NCBI GenBank assembly: GCA_024364735.1
Contig: JAGFNQ010001125.1
Span: 293,991 to 357,990, forward strand
Length of the DNA stretch: 64,000 bases
Reading direction: 5' to 3'
Source: Boesenbergia rotunda
Taxonomy: Eukaryota > Streptophyta > Magnoliopsida > Zingiberales > Zingiberaceae
The translations under genes were made by a program, and so were the position numbers. This document shows, one piece after another, positions 1-11,068 of the stretch. The notes beneath the pieces were generated by a model. It was not told the DNA's origin. It saw only the letters and a list, made by a program, of their open reading frames with translations, and did not search any database. The first letter of the stretch is position 1; each line of letters opens with the position of its first letter.

Positions 1-1067
1 GTTGTGGGCCCAAAATCATCATAGACAACATTATGTATTTCCGCTTCATGCACAATTGAGGAGGGAGATTGTAAATTACCAACAGAACTGGCCATGAGCT
101 ATGCTTACTACTCAAGTTACCATATGGATTCATTCCATCCGTAGCAAGTCCAAGCCTAAGGTTTCTTGGCTCATTGCCAAAGTCTGGAAACAATTGATTG
201 ATTCTTTTCCACTGCAAAGAGTCAGCCGGATGACGAATCTTTCCATCACATTGCCTCTCATCTGCATGCCATCTAAGGTTCTTTGAATCTTTTGCATAGC
301 AAATAATCTCTTGAACCTTGGAATTATTGGAAGATACCATAAGACTTTTGCCGGAGGCCCATTTGGGCTCTCATCACAACTAGAATCACCATCCTTCACT
401 TTGTAGCGTGATACCTGACATATGGGGCACTGATGCAACCCTTCAAACTCGTTTCTGTACAAGATGCAATCATTGGGGCAAGCATGTATTTTCTTGTATG
501 CCATACCCATTGGACACAATATCTTCTTTGCCTCATAGTTACGATCCGGTAGTGTATTACCTTCTGGAAGCATAACTTTCAATAACTCAAGCAATTCGGT
601 AAAACTTTGTCACTCCACCCATTTTGTGCTTTTATCTTGAACAATTTTAATACTGCTTCCAATCGTGAGAATTGAGTGCACCCTGGATACAACGGCTTCT
701 CCGCATCACTACACAAATGATCATATACATGTGCTCGCTGAAAAAACTCTGGTCCAACATCACGGATCATGTCTTCTAGTCGATCATCCATATCTACATC
801 AACTTGCTCAGTTTGGGACACACTTGGCATGCTTAATGATTCACCATGCCATATCCATCTTGTATAACTCTTGCAAAATCCATCGCAAAGAACATGTTCT
901 TCTATTTCATCCACTTTCAAACGTCTTAGGTTCACACATTTTACACAAGGACAAAAAAATATTTCAGTATTATCACGAGCATTTCTTTTAGCAAATTCTA
1001 AGAACTCTTTCACCCCATTCTCATACTCATCACTTGTGCGTAAAGCATTTATCCAACTACGATCCAT
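1..1067 (-). pseudogene. CACTA transposase N-terminal part, left copy (broken)
   Basis: Minus-strand reading starts at 1067 with MDRSWINALR, continues through a Transposase-associated domain with cysteine-rich CPCVKCVN, and enters the Transposase_21 (Tnp2) region before the window edge. It is nearly identical to 5634-6702. Two single-base losses relative to that copy, near 605 and near 297, break the frame. The family encodes the CACTA (En/Spm) transposase that acts on element ends. The copy runs off the left edge, so the rest of this element is not visible. A shared-assembly artefact is possible but the copies differ at several bases and have different 5' regions. Confidence 0.9.
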
Positions 1068-2264
1068 ATGTGCACGGACTGTTTGAGAAAGACATTAAAA
1101 GGAAGATTAAGAATCGAGTTATCAAAAGGAATATAAAAAAACATAAAAATCAAAATCAATGATTAGGAAGACTTAGCATTGGTACATAAATAGAAAAAAA
1201 TTAAGTTATCAAAAAGAAAGTTCATCACAAGAAACTTGCAAATGTACTTAAGCAAGTGCCCTACCATGAGTTAAACTAAACATAGTAAGTAAGCACTACT
1301 AACACCTATGGATATAACGTAGTTCGAATATTGAAATCCCAAACCTAATTAATACAAATCCTAATCCAATTAGAAAACCTAAATAAAATTAGTTCAATCA
1401 TCAATCGAATAATCCAACCCCTTGGTTAAATTAGGATTAGCCATATTCCAGGCCAAATCTTCATCCGATCAAGAAAATCCAATTTGAATCCATATCAATT
1501 CAGATTAATCAATGAATCAACCATCCCAATAACCCTTACACCTTAATTGATTAAGTATCAACCTTTAATCAGCATATGACCAGAATTTCAACCACGCCAA
1601 TACTCACTTAATCCTTACCCTACTTCATCGGCGTCGGAACAGTGCCTCACCGGAAGGGGATGACCACGCCAAGCAGGGTTGGTTGGTTCAACTTCGTCGT
1701 TGGCTGACCTTAGCAGTGGTCAACCTCAGCGTGGCCGGCGATCCGACCATGGTGGCAATGTTGTCTAGGATGGAAGCATCGCGATCGCGACATTGCGGTG
1801 ACGGGCGGTGCCATCAATCAGAGCTAGGCATCTCGTGAGAGGCAGAAGAGTGGCTGGCCGAAAAGGAGACAGGCTTTGGCATCGGAGAAAGAAGCAGATC
1901 CCGTCGGCGATGCTCGGCTTGGCCTGCGAACTCACGGCAGCGATCGAATAGAACCCCACTGGCTGTTGGTGGCGGTTGCTCTGGTGAGGACAAGCGGCGA
2001 CCGACAAGGGAGAGGTCGGCGGCGTCGGCCCGGATCAAGGCAGGAGAAGCCGCTGATGTTAAATGCTCCTTGAGGTGGAGGTCATCCTCTACTTGATCGC
2101 TGAGGAGAGCTGCGGCTCGGGCGGAGAGGGGTGGAATCGGCGGCGTTGGGGCAAAGAGGGGAGGAATCGGTGTGGTTTTAGGGCACGGGAGGGAGAGGAT
2201 ACAAATAAAAGAGGTGTTAAGAACAAGGCATGCGCGCGAAAAACATATGACCACGGTTATTTAC
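1068..2264 (-). other. 5' intron/leader and subterminal start of the left CACTA copy
   Basis: Bases 1068-1312 still match 6703-6947. Bases 1313-2216 have no match in the right copy: an AT-rich intron-like stretch, then a GC-rich stretch (about 1640-2170) with no recognisable protein on either strand. Bases 2217-2264 match 8170-8217, the subterminal start of the right copy, up to the gap. I read it as an untranslated first exon and intron that differ between the two elements. Confidence 0.6.
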
Positions 2265-2265
2265 N
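2265..2265. other. Single-N assembly gap
   Basis: One N lies exactly where the subterminal region of the left CACTA copy meets the 3' coding exon of the right copy. The outer end of the left element and the 3' end of the right one must be missing here, so one N does not represent the true missing length. Confidence 0.85.
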
Positions 2266-3481
2266 CTTGATGCCCACACCTCGTCCTGCAGTACGGACAC
2301 GTCCTGGGTGCTCCGGACGCCCAATAGCGGCAGTCAAAATATCTTCCCGTCCAATAGATACAAAAGATCCTTGAGAGCTTTGTTCAACCAAAGAATCCTA
2401 TGAAACATATAAATTAAGATTGTTAAGAATGTGTATAATACCAAAGCATAATTATTAATAAATTTATAAAATTACTTACAATCTTATCAGCAATAATGCG
2501 ACAAGGTTCAGATGTATACTCTCCAGAACTCTTTTGTCGTGCTTTCTTCCATTTCTCATGGCGTGTGAGTGGAGATGGGGGAGAAATAGTTATTGACGGT
2601 TCTGCTTGTGATGCTTCTTCACGTTCTTTCAACTTTTGTTGCATAATCTTTTCCTCAAGCTTAGCATAGCCCCCACGAGATAATATATGGGGGTGACAAT
2701 TCTTTGCAGCACTTTCTTGTGCCTTTCTTCTTGTTTCCTGTTTTAATAAACAAAATCAAGAAAATTATAAAATTACCCAAAGATACAATTTCTTTGCAAA
2801 CAAAACTCAAATTGAATAAAATATATAAGGCCAACACACAAGAAAGGCAGATCTTGTCAGGCTCTTAAGAAATTTCTCCCATGTCAAATCATCAATGAAC
2901 GAATATTTCTCACAAGGAGATAGACCAATTTTGACCCGAATATGTATTTCTGTAAGGTCTGACTTGAAGGCCTTCCAACGAATCCCCCGCATATGAAATA
3001 CATTTCCTCTTCAGTGAGTTGTCATTGGGATGTCAAAGGTGAGCTACATGACAACAAATAGAAAAATTAGTCTAGATAATATTAGCACAAGTAATTGTTA
3101 CAAACATAAAGAGTTACAAACATAAAGAGTTACCATAATACTTTCCCAAATATTATCCTTGATGCAAGATTCTACATCATCCCACTCTTTCTTCAAGAGA
3201 CTAACCCTACTACGTCCTTGGAGAGCCACATAACTATTGAAAGTTTCTTTATTTGGCCCCGTAGGATTCCCGACCACATCAAACTCGATGGGGACCTTTT
3301 GATCATTAATTCGGCTAAGGGTTAACTCTTTTAATTGTGTAGGACCTCTGCCTTTTTTTCCGTTTGGATCCGATATCCGACCCACTCTGTGAAGGAGGGT
3401 TGTGAGATGAATCACCCATGTGCCTGTAAAAATAATAAAATAAAGGTAAGAACATATTTTATAATCAACATCAAGAAACAT
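2266..3481 (-). pseudogene. TNP1-like (Transposase_24) spliced exons of CACTA
   Basis: On the minus strand the segment near 3355-3130 reads GRGPTQLKELTL...KVPIEFDVVGNPTGPN...KDNIWESI, the signature of the plant Transposase_24/TNP1 family, proposed to bind subterminal repeats. Further exons lie near 2992-2850 (RWKAFKSDL, DDLTWEKFL), 2738-2480 (ETRRKAQESA to IIADKI) and 2397-2266 (IGRPEHPGRVRTAGRG). Splice signals are visible: donor GTAAGT at 2479-2474 and acceptor CATAG ending at 2398 join in phase 0; another acceptor AAACAG precedes 2738. A likely start is ATG at 3419, but an A-run near 3352 then shifts the frame, suggesting a 1-base loss. The last exon is cut by the gap. Confidence 0.8.
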
Positions 3482-3561
3482 ATTTCAAATATTAATAGTG
3501 GAATAAGATTAAAAACAACTAACTTGATTAGGGAATATCAATATTCTCCCATATCCCTTCA

Positions 3562-6500
3562 TCATGATCGCGAAGTAGCATGTTCATTATCCATTATTAT
3601 TTCTTCATCCAAAGTAGGGATCCTTGATGAGAAAGGAGTCTTAGAAATAACAAGAGTATCATCACTACTAATTATGTTTCTTCCTTGTAAAACCACTGAC
3701 CACCTTTTATGAGAGGGATCCTTAATATAAAATACTTGTTTTGCTTGGCAAGCCATGATGAAAGGCTCATCTTTATAAGCTACTTTATCAAGGTTGACCA
3801 ATGTAAATCCTAATCCATCAGTTTGCACACCATTATTAATATCAACCCACTTACATTTGAAAACAGGAACTCTAAAGTTAGTGTAGTCGACCTCCCAAAT
3901 CTCTTCAATCACTCCATAGTAAGATATGTATGCAATAACAGGGCTTTTATCTTTGGAACTAGAGAAGTGCATGGACTCAGCCATTATCATAACCCCACTA
4001 TTTTGCCACAGTACTCTTCTCATCTTGGGACTTTGTATAGAAGGAAAGATTATTGATATCATATCCACTCCATTTTATGACTTGGAATGTTAGCTTATTT
4101 GCTAGCGATTTTAATGTATCAGAAGCAGTATCATCCATAATAATGGTTTCACTAAACCAACTTGGAAAGGTCTTGTTATGCTCATTCATCAACATCTTTT
4201 CGTTCATTCTAGGGTTTTGCTTCTTGATAATGTTTTTGTGAGAGCATAAGTAAGGTTGAACTTCATCGGTGTTATTTAAGATATACAAATGTGCTTGAAG
4301 CACTTCCTTTCGATCTGGGATTGTAGCTTTTACACCTAGCGTACCCTTACCTCCATATCTTTCTTCATGACGAGACTTAGGAAGCCCTATAGCTTCCCCA
4401 TCCTTCACATACATAGTGCAAAACTCAATAGCCTCTTCTGCAATGTACCTTTCAACAATAGATGCTTCAGGGCGGTGTGGATTCTTCACATACCCTTTTA
4501 ATATTTTCATGTACCGCTCAATTGGGTACATCCACCGTAAATAAACTGGGCCACACAACTTAATCTCCCTCACTATATGAACAATCAAGTGAACCATGAT
4601 ATCAAAAAATGAAGGAGGAAAATACATCTCTAATTGGCATAAGATAATAAAAGCTTCATTTTCGAACTCATCCAATTTCTGAGGGTCAATGGCTTTGCTA
4701 CATATAGCATTAAAGAAAAAGCACAACCTGGTTATGGCTTGTCTTACATTTTCAGGCAAAATGTCACGAATAGCCACTGGTAATAGATGTTGCATCAATA
4801 TGTGGCAATCATGAGACTTTAAGCCAACCAATTTCAGATCTTTCATAGAGACAAGCCTTTTGATATTTGATGAATAACCTTGTGGGACTTTGATTCCATG
4901 TAGACTCTCACATAAACTTTTTCTCTCTGCTTTTGATAATGTATGACATGCAGGGGCAAATATGCACGCTTATTTTCTGCTACCTGCGCATGTAACTTTT
5001 CTCGTATACCCATTTCAAACATATCTAGGCGAGATTTCACACCATCCTTTGTCTTGCCCGGTATGTTTAGAAGCGTTCCAATAACACTATCGCACACATT
5101 TTTCTCCACATGCATTACATCAATACAATGTCTTACATCAAGCTTGCACCAATATGGAAGATCAAAAAAGATTGACCTCTTCTTCCATATGTTTCTCTCA
5201 GCGGTAGTGGCTTTCTTTTGGGTCTTTCCAAAAGTAATATTGATGTCTTTCACCCGTTCATAAACTTGCTCTCCAATTAAGGCCTTTGGAGCAACTCCAT
5301 TCTCTTGCAGTCCATTAAAGGCTTTCTTTAATCTACGATATGGGTGATCAGGTTTGAGAAATCTTCGATGGCCAAGGTAAACCGTCTTTTTTCCATGAAT
5401 CAGTTGATGGTAACATGTGCCTTCTTCACATATAGGGCATGCTTTATGCCCCTTAACACTATATCCGCACAAGTTCCCATATGCTGGAAAATCATTTATG
5501 GTGCAAAAGATCATGGCACGCATCTTGAATAATTCATGGCTATATCCGTCAATCACATCCATGCCTTCCTCCCATAACATTCGCAAGTCTTCAATCAAGG
5601 GACGTAAATAAACATCTATGTCATTTCCAGGCTGTTGTGGGCCCGAAATCATCATAGACAACATTATGTATTTCCGCTTCATGCATAATTGAGGAGGGAG
5701 ATTGTAAATTACCAACAGAACTGGCCATGAGCTATGCTTACTACTCAAGTTACCATATGGATTCATTCCATCCGTAGCAAGTCCAAGCCTAAGGTTTCTT
5801 GGCTCATTGCCAAAGTCTGGAAACAATTGATTGATTCTTTTCCACTGCAAAGAGTCAGCCGGATGACGAATCTTTCCATCACATTGCCTCTCATCTGCAT
5901 GCCATCTAAGGTTCTTTGAATCTTTTGCATTAGAAAATAATCTCTTGAACCTTGGAATTATTGGAAGATACCATAAGACTTTTGCCGGAGGCCCATTTGG
6001 GCTCTCATCACAACTAGAATCACCATCCTTCACTTTGTAGCGTGATACCTGACATATGGGGCACTGATGCAACCCTTCAAACTCGTTTCTGTACAAGATG
6101 CAATCATTGGGGCAAGCATGTATTTTCTTGTATGTCATACCCATTGGACACAATATCTTCTTTGCCTCATAGTTACGATCCGGTAGTGTATTACCTTCTG
6201 GAAGCATAACTTTCAATAACTCAAGCAATTCGGTAAAACTTTTGTCACTCCACCCATTTTGTGCTTTTATCTTGAACAATTTTAATACTGCTTCCAATCG
6301 TGAGAATTGAGTGCACCCTGGATACAACGGCTTCTCCGCATCACTACACAAATGATCATATACATATGCTCGCTGAAAAAAATCTGGTCCAACATCACGG
6401 ATCATGTCTTCTAGTCGATCATCCATATCTACATCAACTTGCTCAGTTTGGGACACACTTGGCATGCTTAATGATTCACCATGCCATATCCATCTTGTAT

Positions 6501-6702
6501 AACTCTTGCAAAATCCATCGCAAAGAACATGTTCTTCTATTTCATCCACTTTCAAACGTCTTAGGTTCACACATTTTACATAAGGACAAAAAAATATTTT
6601 AGTATTATCACGAGCATTTCTTTTAGCAAATTCTAAGAACTCTTTCACCCCATTCTCATACTCATCACTTGTGCGTAAAGCATTTATCCAACTACGATCC
6701 AT
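3562..6702 (-). pseudogene. CACTA transposase (Tnp2-type), nearly complete with two frameshifts
   Basis: Read right to left, 6702-4843 is an open frame of 619 residues: Transposase-associated domain at about residues 1-80, then Transposase_21 with CPICQVSRYKVK and CPICEEGTCYHQL zinc-binding-like motifs. The frame passes by a single-base shift near 4957 (a C-run) into 4846-3998, a DUF4218 domain (GLKSHDCHILMQ, PPSFFDIMVHL). A second single-base shift near 4006 leads into 4068-3562, DUF4216 (QNSGVMIMAES, VDYTNFRVPVFKCKWVD). This domain order is standard for CACTA tnp2 genes. The protein acts in the nucleus on element termini. Introns were not excluded as an explanation, but no clear splice pair removes the shifts. 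Confidence 0.92.
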
Positions 6703-8169
6703 ATGTGCACGGACTGTTTGAGAAAGACATTAAAAGGAAGATTAAGAATCGAGTTATCAAAAGGAATATAAAAAAACATAAAAATCAAAATCAATGATTA
6801 GGAAGACTTAGCATTGGTACATAAATAGAAAAAAATTAAGTTATCAAAAAGAAAGTTCATCACAAGAAACTTGCAAATGTACTTAAGCAAGTGCCCTACC
6901 ATGAGTTAAACTAAACATAGTAAGTAAGCACTACTAACACCTATGGAAAAGAAGTCACATAATCAAAATCATAAATACACATTATTAGGTTTTGTGATCA
7001 AACATTAGGATAAAAAAGTTTATGAATACCTAGTACGAATCACAAATGAAAAGACATTCAAGTAAAGATCAAGATGGCTTTAATGATGCATAAATGAAGT
7101 TTATGAATACTAGTGCCTGGTCTTGTTATCACACCATTAGCTTTATTATAATCTTTTTGAAAAAAATAGTTACCATTTATAAAATCAGAAGATTTTGAAA
7201 CATTGACAACTTTCGACACTCAAATAGAATTGTATCAATAAGTTATGGAAATATAACTATTATTAGAGTCTCAAGCCGAGTTGGAAAAATGTTGGCAACC
7301 AACATAAAAAGTATCTTAACCTTATGAAGATGATCCCATGTAATTGCAACAAACATGACTTCTTATTCTAGTAATGTAGAGAATATTACGGTGCTATATT
7401 GTCATTACAAGTAATTAGACATGAGACCATCTAGATATTGTGCATATTTCCTAAAACAATTCAGCTAAGATAGTGAGGATCACACCATACAATTAAGAAA
7501 AGCTAATATATTCAGATTCTTTTTTTTTCATAAATTTCCCTAAGAATGCAACCAAGATTAGCACAATCTCTATTTTGATTCAGATCTAATTTCTAGGAGT
7601 TTCTCAGTGATGTTAGTACCAATGACCATTTTCAAAACTACAAAGCATTAACCTCCTATACAAAATCTAGTATGCCTGCTAAGAATGCTATTAGGCCAGT
7701 CCTTGAAGCCCTTTAACAGTCCTTATTCGCAAAACCTTGAGAGCGAAATCGCAAAACCTTCAGATTCTTACAAGAAGTCAAGTTCTATGTCACGTACTAG
7801 GTCGAAATCGCAAAACCTTCAGAGCACCGTTCAACCCCTTTCGCAGCACCGTTCAACCCCCCCACCCCCCCCCCCAACCCTACTCGAACTTACAAAGTAG
7901 AATATACTTGCCTTCCCTTGTCGTCTCGAGCTCTCCTTCAGCCGGGGATGCAGTCGTCTGCGCGCCTTCCTCCTCCTCTCCTCGTCTGCACACCTTCTTC
8001 CTCCTCTCCTCGTCTGCGCGCCGTCTGCGCACCTTCTTTCTCCTCTCCTCCTCTGCGCGCGCCTTCCGTGTGTCGCACACAGCCCGCTAGGGTTGCAAGA
8101 AACAAATTAAGCAGAGGAAATATATAACCGACCAAAAGTTAGACTATTATAATTGACATGTATGACTTA
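6703..8169 (-). other. 5' leader/intron of the right CACTA copy
   Basis: Bases 6703-6947 match the left copy and the remainder does not. It is AT-rich, with a C-rich microsatellite-like stretch (7855-7877) and a pyrimidine-rich GC block near 7910-8090 that repeats TCGTCTGCGCGCC-type words. The open frames across 7737-8135 are compositional, not gene-like. It occupies the place of an untranslated first exon and first intron. Confidence 0.5.
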
Positions 8170-8486
8170 ATTAAGAACAAGGCATGCGCGCGAAAAACAT
8201 ATGACCACGGTTATTTACAAAACCATAGTCAAATATATTTTTAACACCGATTGTTAAAAGAACCGGTGTTAAAAGTATTTTAAAGTTCAAATAATTATAA
8301 CATATGACCCCGGTTATTTATAAAAACGTAGTTAAATATATTTTTAACACCGGTTGTTAAAAGAACCGGTGTTAAAAGTATTTTAAAGTTCAAATAATTA
8401 CAAAAATGCCACCGCCTTTTTTTTAACACCGGTTTTAATACAACCGGTGTTAAAAACCGTTGTTAAAGGTCTTTTTTGTACTAGTG
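8170..8486 (-). repeat. CACTA subterminal repeats and terminus
   Basis: Two copies of a 103-bp unit start at about 8201 and 8304. Each carries AACACCGG...CCGGTGTT palindromes, and a third palindrome lies at 8425-8455. The array abuts the terminal CACTAGTAC (8486 reading leftwards). In this family such repeats are the binding sites of the TNP1/TnpA-type protein. Confidence 0.88.
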
Positions 8487-8560
8487 TTAGTGTGTCCGAG
8501 GGATAAGGAGTTGCGAAAGAGTACACCGGTGGATGAGAAGGACATACGTGACGTCCAAGA

Positions 8561-8986
8561 TAGGGATGGCAATGAATCGGGTTCAGGTCAGATTCTATAT
8601 CCTCCATACTCAAACCCATCAGGTATCGGATATCCATCCGAATACCCATACCCATTAAAGAATCAGATATCTTATATACCAATAATTTTTTTCTTTCAAT
8701 TTAACTATATCATTCAATAAAAGTACATTAGAATTAACATTATATTTAATATATATATATATATATATATAATTTTAAAAATGATTAAATATCTGTATAA
8801 TCCATTCCTAACATTAACACAAATTATTAGTGGATTTTGGGAAAAAAATCTTTAATGTATATATATAATTTTTATTTAATCGGGTATTCAGGTCGGATAT
8901 TGGATATCGATAGTCCCTCCATACCCTTCTCCATTCGGGTCGGATATCAGATCCTTCGTCGAATTCGGAGGAAATTGTCATCCCTA
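8561..8986. mobile_element. hAT-like MITE, 426 bp
   Basis: The left end TAGGGATGGCAAT (8561) and right end ATTGTCATCCCTA (to 8986) form an inverted repeat with one mismatch. The interior is non-coding, with GGGTTCAGGT / GGATATCC words near each end and an (AT)n run at about 8750-8771. The 8-bp flanks GTCCAAGA and GTCCGATG agree at five positions, a weak trace of an 8-bp hAT-type target duplication. A relative lies at 52280-53400. Confidence 0.7.
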
Positions 8987-9059
8987 GTCCGATGGATGAG
9001 AAGATGGGGAGGAAGACTGCTCGAGAAGAAGATCAGAGTTGGGTTTAGGTGAGCTCAAC

Positions 9060-9709
9060 TCCAGACGACCGAAGCATCACCCAATTGCCGATAATTGAAT
9101 GGTCAACACAAAGTTGGCCATTCTAAGCATCTGGACTTGGTCCAGGAGCCTAGAACCCCTTCGAGGTGCTTGGATAGGTTGCCACATCACCCAAAGCCAT
9201 TGTCAAAGAGATCAAGTTCGGGGTCACGTCAACACAATCCAGGCGCCCCGGAATGGTCCGAACTCATCCAATGATCATTAACAAGTGGATCAGGCTTGAC
9301 AAAGCCTAGGCGCTCGGTAAGGCTTCTAGGTGCCCAGAGAGTGCCACGTCAGCAATGGCTATTTCGACCAAGAGAGCTATAAATAAAGCTCTTTGGAGCT
9401 CAAAATGAATACAACACATTCTGTACTCGATTTTTAGTTATGTCTTTAAGTCTACGTTTTTAACGATTGCAAGAAGCTTTTTGTGTAGCGTTATTCAAAG
9501 GAGATCTTTTAGTGGAGTGTTCATCGTTTTAGATTAGCAACCTCCCCGGTTGCAAACCAAGTATATTCGGAGTCTTCTCTTACTTTATTTTTATGTGTGT
9601 TTATCTAATTATCTAACATTTTGTAACCCTGCTAAAGTTAGTAGCAAGAGATTAAGTTTAACTTTGTAAGGCTATTCACCCCCTCTAGCTAGCCCTATGC
9701 AATCCTACA
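9060..9709 (+). mobile_element. Copia LTR fragment (element H), 5' part unclear
   Basis: The right end reads CCCCTCTAGCTAGCCCTATG...CCTACA, directly followed by a primer-binding-like site. A TATA element (ATAAATA at about 9379-9385) sits between AGAGCT and AGCTCT. The style (GAGCGCC-type words, TATA in a palindrome, CCCCTCTAGC near the end) matches LTRs A and B. The left limit is not defined by sequence I can recognise. Confidence 0.6.
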
Positions 9710-9723
9710 ATTAGTATCAGAGC
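9710..9723 (+). promoter_or_regulatory. Primer binding site of element H
   Basis: ATTAGTATCAGAGC is one base off TGGTATCAGAGC, the common copia primer site complementary to initiator Met-tRNA, and lies immediately after the LTR end. Confidence 0.75.
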
Positions 9724-9769
9724 AAGGTTCGCTTCAGAAGCACTAACCACCTACTAAAGCAATAAGGAA

Positions 9770-9981
9770 ATGGTCAAACCAAGCATATACTTGCCAAAGT
9801 TCAAGAGGGAGTTCGCGCTTTGGAAGCGTAAAATGGAGGTATACTTTAAAATCGATTTCAATATATTGTTGACATATGATTTTGTAGAATCCAAATATCA
9901 GCATGGAGAAGAAAAGGAAGAGCATTTCTGGAGCAAAAAGGAGCAGGCAAACTTTATAACTAATGACAAAGGTAAAATATG
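9770..9981 (+). pseudogene. Copia gag N-terminus of element H, cut by element A
   Basis: The frame MVKPSIYLPKFKREFALWKRKMEVYFK resembles the start of copia Gag proteins (a tryptophan-containing WKRKMEVYF helix). About 70 residues remain before the TGTTGGAGC start of the element A LTR at 9982 interrupts it. No zinc knuckle and no pol remain. The downstream part of H is not found in the window. Confidence 0.65.
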
Positions 9982-10997
9982 TGTTGGAGCAATCTAAGTG
10001 TCCTAGGTTTTGATATTTGGGCAAAAGTTTAAGTTAGGTTTATTGTTGTATTTGATATGCATTGTGAGTGTGCAGGATATAGGTACAATAAGGAAAATCC
10101 AAGTTGGATCTTGGAAAAGGAGGAAAGTCCAAGTGAGATCTTGACAAATGAGGAATGTTAAGGACTAATATCGAAGGAAGCTCCAGAAGGCAAGCCGTGA
10201 AGGATGGGGAGGCATCCGAGGGATGTGAGGCTGATGGAGGAGGCTAGAAGGCTATGTCTTGGCAAAGGAAGATCCGATAACAAGGACTGAGGCTGAAATA
10301 TCCTCCAGAAGACAAGTCGTGAAGGATGGAGAGACATCCAAGGGACGCGATGCTGATGGAGGAGACTAGAAGGCTAGGTCTAGGTTGGTCGGGTGAGGAG
10401 GAGTGCAGAGAGATTGTACTCAAGGTTAAAATTCTAAGTTTAGAGTTTGGGTGATAATGGGAGCAATCGACTAGTAGAGGTCACAGAAAGATCAGTCGAC
10501 TGATCTTCTGTGCAGTCGACTGGTGTCGGCTGGAATTCAAACGTTGGGCTGTAACATTCGAATTCCATAGCTGACAATCGACTGGTGTTGGCACCAGCCG
10601 GCTGGTAGCAGCTATTTCAGGGACGAGCTCTATTTAAGAGAGCTCGGTTTGGCTAAGCAAAGGTTGACGAAATAAGCTTGGGTAAAGCTTATTAGTAGTC
10701 TACAAGTGCTCAGGAGTTGTTGCGAGATTGTGGCGAGGTTTTTTCACCCACAAGGAGCTACTCGAGCTAGCTAGAGGTCTTCCTGGGACTAATCATCCAA
10801 CGGATAGAGATCGTCCACCTTACGGACAACCGTGGAATAGAAGCGTGATTTTCGAACAACGTAAAGGTTTTGTATTAGCGTTTATTTTTATTTATGTTAT
10901 TTGTATTTTCGCTTACGCACACTAACACGTGTAGGAAGAACCGACACATTGGGGGCAATGGACTACTCACCCCCTCTAGCCGATGCATCGATCCCCA
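9982..10997 (+). repeat. Sirevirus-like element A, 5' LTR
   Basis: Starts TGTTGGAGCAATCTAAGTG and ends near GATCCCCA before the primer site. It contains repeated GTCGAC-centred palindromes (10480-10620) and a TATA-like TATTTAA (10631-10637) between two perfect GAGCTC arms. Its closest partner is the truncated LTR starting at 24116. Confidence 0.85.
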
Positions 10998-11000
10998 ATA

Positions 11001-11013
11001 AGTGGTATCAGAG
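11001..11013 (+). promoter_or_regulatory. Primer binding site of element A
   Basis: AGTGGTATCAGAG matches the Met-tRNA primer site used by plant copia elements and is placed just inside the 5' LTR. Confidence 0.8.
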
Positions 11014-11068
11014 TGAAGGTTCGCTCTTGTTGGACTAACCGTTAAAGGAGTAAAGGCGCTAGAGGAAG

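Larger units (their letters stand above)
2266..8486 (-). mobile_element. CACTA (En/Spm) DNA transposon, right copy, 3' end lost in the gap
   Basis: Reading the minus strand from 8486, the element begins CACTAGTACAAAAAAGACC, the typical CACTA terminus. Then come palindromic subterminal repeats, a leader/intron, the tnp2-type transposase (6702-3562) and TNP1-like spliced exons (about 3425-2266). The outer 3' terminus is not present. The 3 bases after the terminus are TTA (8487-8489), but without the other end no target duplication can be tested. Both coding modules expected of an autonomous CACTA element are here, though with frameshifts. Confidence 0.93.

Noticed and set aside
1814..2254. 146-codon proline/alanine-rich open frame in the GC-rich block
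   Set aside because: No domain, overlapping open frames on both strands from GC-rich composition, and not conserved in the sister CACTA copy.
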